Origin: Stramonita haemastoma
Lineage: Eukaryota > Mollusca > Gastropoda > Neogastropoda > Muricidae
Direction of reading: 5' to 3'
Assembly: GCA_030674155.1 (NCBI GenBank)
Contig: CM060320.1
Span: 32,742,980 to 32,806,979, forward strand
Length of the DNA: 64,000 bases
This document shows positions 62,670 to 64,000 of the stretch, in pieces. A program made the translations under genes and the position numbers. A model generated the notes under the pieces. The model had not been told where the DNA came from. It ran no database searches and saw nothing but the letters and a program-made list of their open reading frames with translations. Within the stretch, counting starts at the first letter, position 1; each line of letters starts with the position of its first letter.

Positions 62670-63917
62670 AATTTGAAAAAGCTGATTGTCAAAAGGATAT
62701 ATTATCTTTAAAAGGGGGAGGGGAAAAGGTTATAAAGGGACAGGAAGTAGAAGATGGATGTAATCTTATTAAATAATTGCTTACTGACTGTACATTGTGA
62801 CCAAAACCTTTATCAAAGATGATAGTATACTGTTCATTAGAACCAATTGAGAAAACGATGTTGTACAAACACAAAAATCAAAACAAAGCTTGCCACATTA
62901 TGAAAAACAGGCAGTGGGTTCGCCAAGAAGATGGGGTCTGAGGTGTCAGTAAATGTTTTAAAATAGTCATTTAATGATTTATCAAAGTGGTAACTTGTTC
63001 TACCAAGATACAAAAATTTAATCTGCTTCATGCTTAAACACACAATAATCAATAATACATTTGTGCAACTGTCAATAACCCTGAAGCTATTCAATTTCAA
63101 CAGCATTGCAATGAACTCAATTGTTATCACATCCACACACTGACACAGTCTCCAATATTTTTTTTCTTGTTAAGTCTTAGGTGAAAGGTGTTGATATAAC
63201 AATTATTCTACTTCTATCAAATGCATCAATTTGCTACAAATTTATACTGTTCTCAGTTCTCTTTCTATGATGAGATGCTGCTAAACTTGGATATACATGT
63301 TCTATGCAAAACATTCTATGCCATTTTTATAAAAGTATAGAAGTTAGCACTGATGATCATGAAAATGATGAACAAATTAATAATTTAACATTTTCCAAGG
63401 AGACTGAAAAATATTCAAGAATTACTAATTACATAAGGAGCTTTTTCAGCAGTTAATTTTGAGAAAATTTATTCTTGTAATATTCCAAAGTTTCAATATG
63501 ATATCTCTTAGTGTCCTGAACCACTGGAAAGTGCAGTACCCTTATACAGTACACAACCAACTGTGACTAAAATTAAAACATGATCATGATGATGCAAAAC
63601 AACAAAGTTTTATAACAATCTTCCCTTGCCCTTTGAGCTATAGTTACAGTATTAGTATCCCTTTGCTCAACCTCTTGTTACGTAAGAAAGAATCCAGCAG
63701 CTCTGTGTGACAGCATGAACCTGAATATGATATCTGTCTTAATGAAAGAAATAAGCAACTAAGTTAATTTGTTTGGGGTGTCTGTTTTGTGTTGTTTTGT
63801 TGAGATTTGTTTGGGGTTTTTTGTTTGGGGCAGGATGCTGAATTGGGTTTTTGGTGGTTTTATGTTTTTTCTGGAGGGGTGGGGGTGCAGATATGCTGAT
63901 TTTGAAGAGAGTGATAG
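62670..63917 (-). other. MARK upstream intron at window edge
   Basis: AT-rich sequence after the family C SINE. The exon for the kinase glycine-rich loop is expected further right and is not present here. Confidence 0.55.
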
Positions 63918-63918
63918 G

Positions 63919-63996
<78 letters not shown>

Positions 63997-64000
63997 GTGC
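63918..64000. repeat. (GT)n microsatellite running to the window end
   Basis: GT dinucleotides with one TTG interruption near 63958. Confidence 0.96.

Overview
This is a eukaryotic nuclear window: spliced genes with GT-AG introns, AT-rich introns full of (GT)n, (GA)n and long mononucleotide runs, and many short tRNA-headed retroposons. The SINE types (especially 62258-62669 and the 8101/60586 pair) and the gene structures suggest a mollusc, probably a gastropod. That assignment is inference from remembered repeat types.

Layout. Two genes lie tail to tail. On the + strand, 440-13087 holds the last 13 coding exons of PNPT1, the mitochondrial polynucleotide phosphorylase: the second RNase PH core, then KH and S1 domains. 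Its 3' UTR runs to a poly(A) signal at 14307. On the - strand, 62056 down to 20167 holds about 20 coding exons of a MARK/PAR-1 kinase: kinase domain from the beta3 VAIK lysine onward, then UBA, a long Ser/Thr-rich spacer, and a C-terminal KA1 domain. Both genes lose their 5' ends at the window edges. Between the stop codons (13088-20166) lie the two 3' UTRs and a small TTAA-type MITE.

Most interesting. The MARK gene carries two homologous 100-nt exons (51121-51220 and 49030-49129) that each encode the kinase-UBA linker, with identical phases (0 to 1). Using both or neither would shift the frame, so they look like mutually exclusive exons that swap the linker. A third, unrelated exon-like sequence of the same phase class lies at 46246-46312. 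An alternative donor in the spacer and a 69-nt in-frame cassette before KA1 suggest further isoforms.

Mobile DNA. I see a 1.15-kb non-autonomous piggyBac-like element with TTAA target sites, a related pair of about 306-bp TTAA/TTCA MITEs in opposite orientation, a foldback MITE, a 5'-truncated LINE, at least four tRNA-derived SINE families, and two nested insertions with readable target-site duplications. Three minisatellites sit in introns, and each repeat unit carries a splice-site-like sequence on the host gene's strand.

Quality. Several conserved exons contain single-base changes in short homopolymers that break frame (PNPT1 exons at 2170, 2951 and 4124; MARK exon at 31921). Long-read consensus error is more likely than gene decay, because every other exon, phase and splice site is intact.
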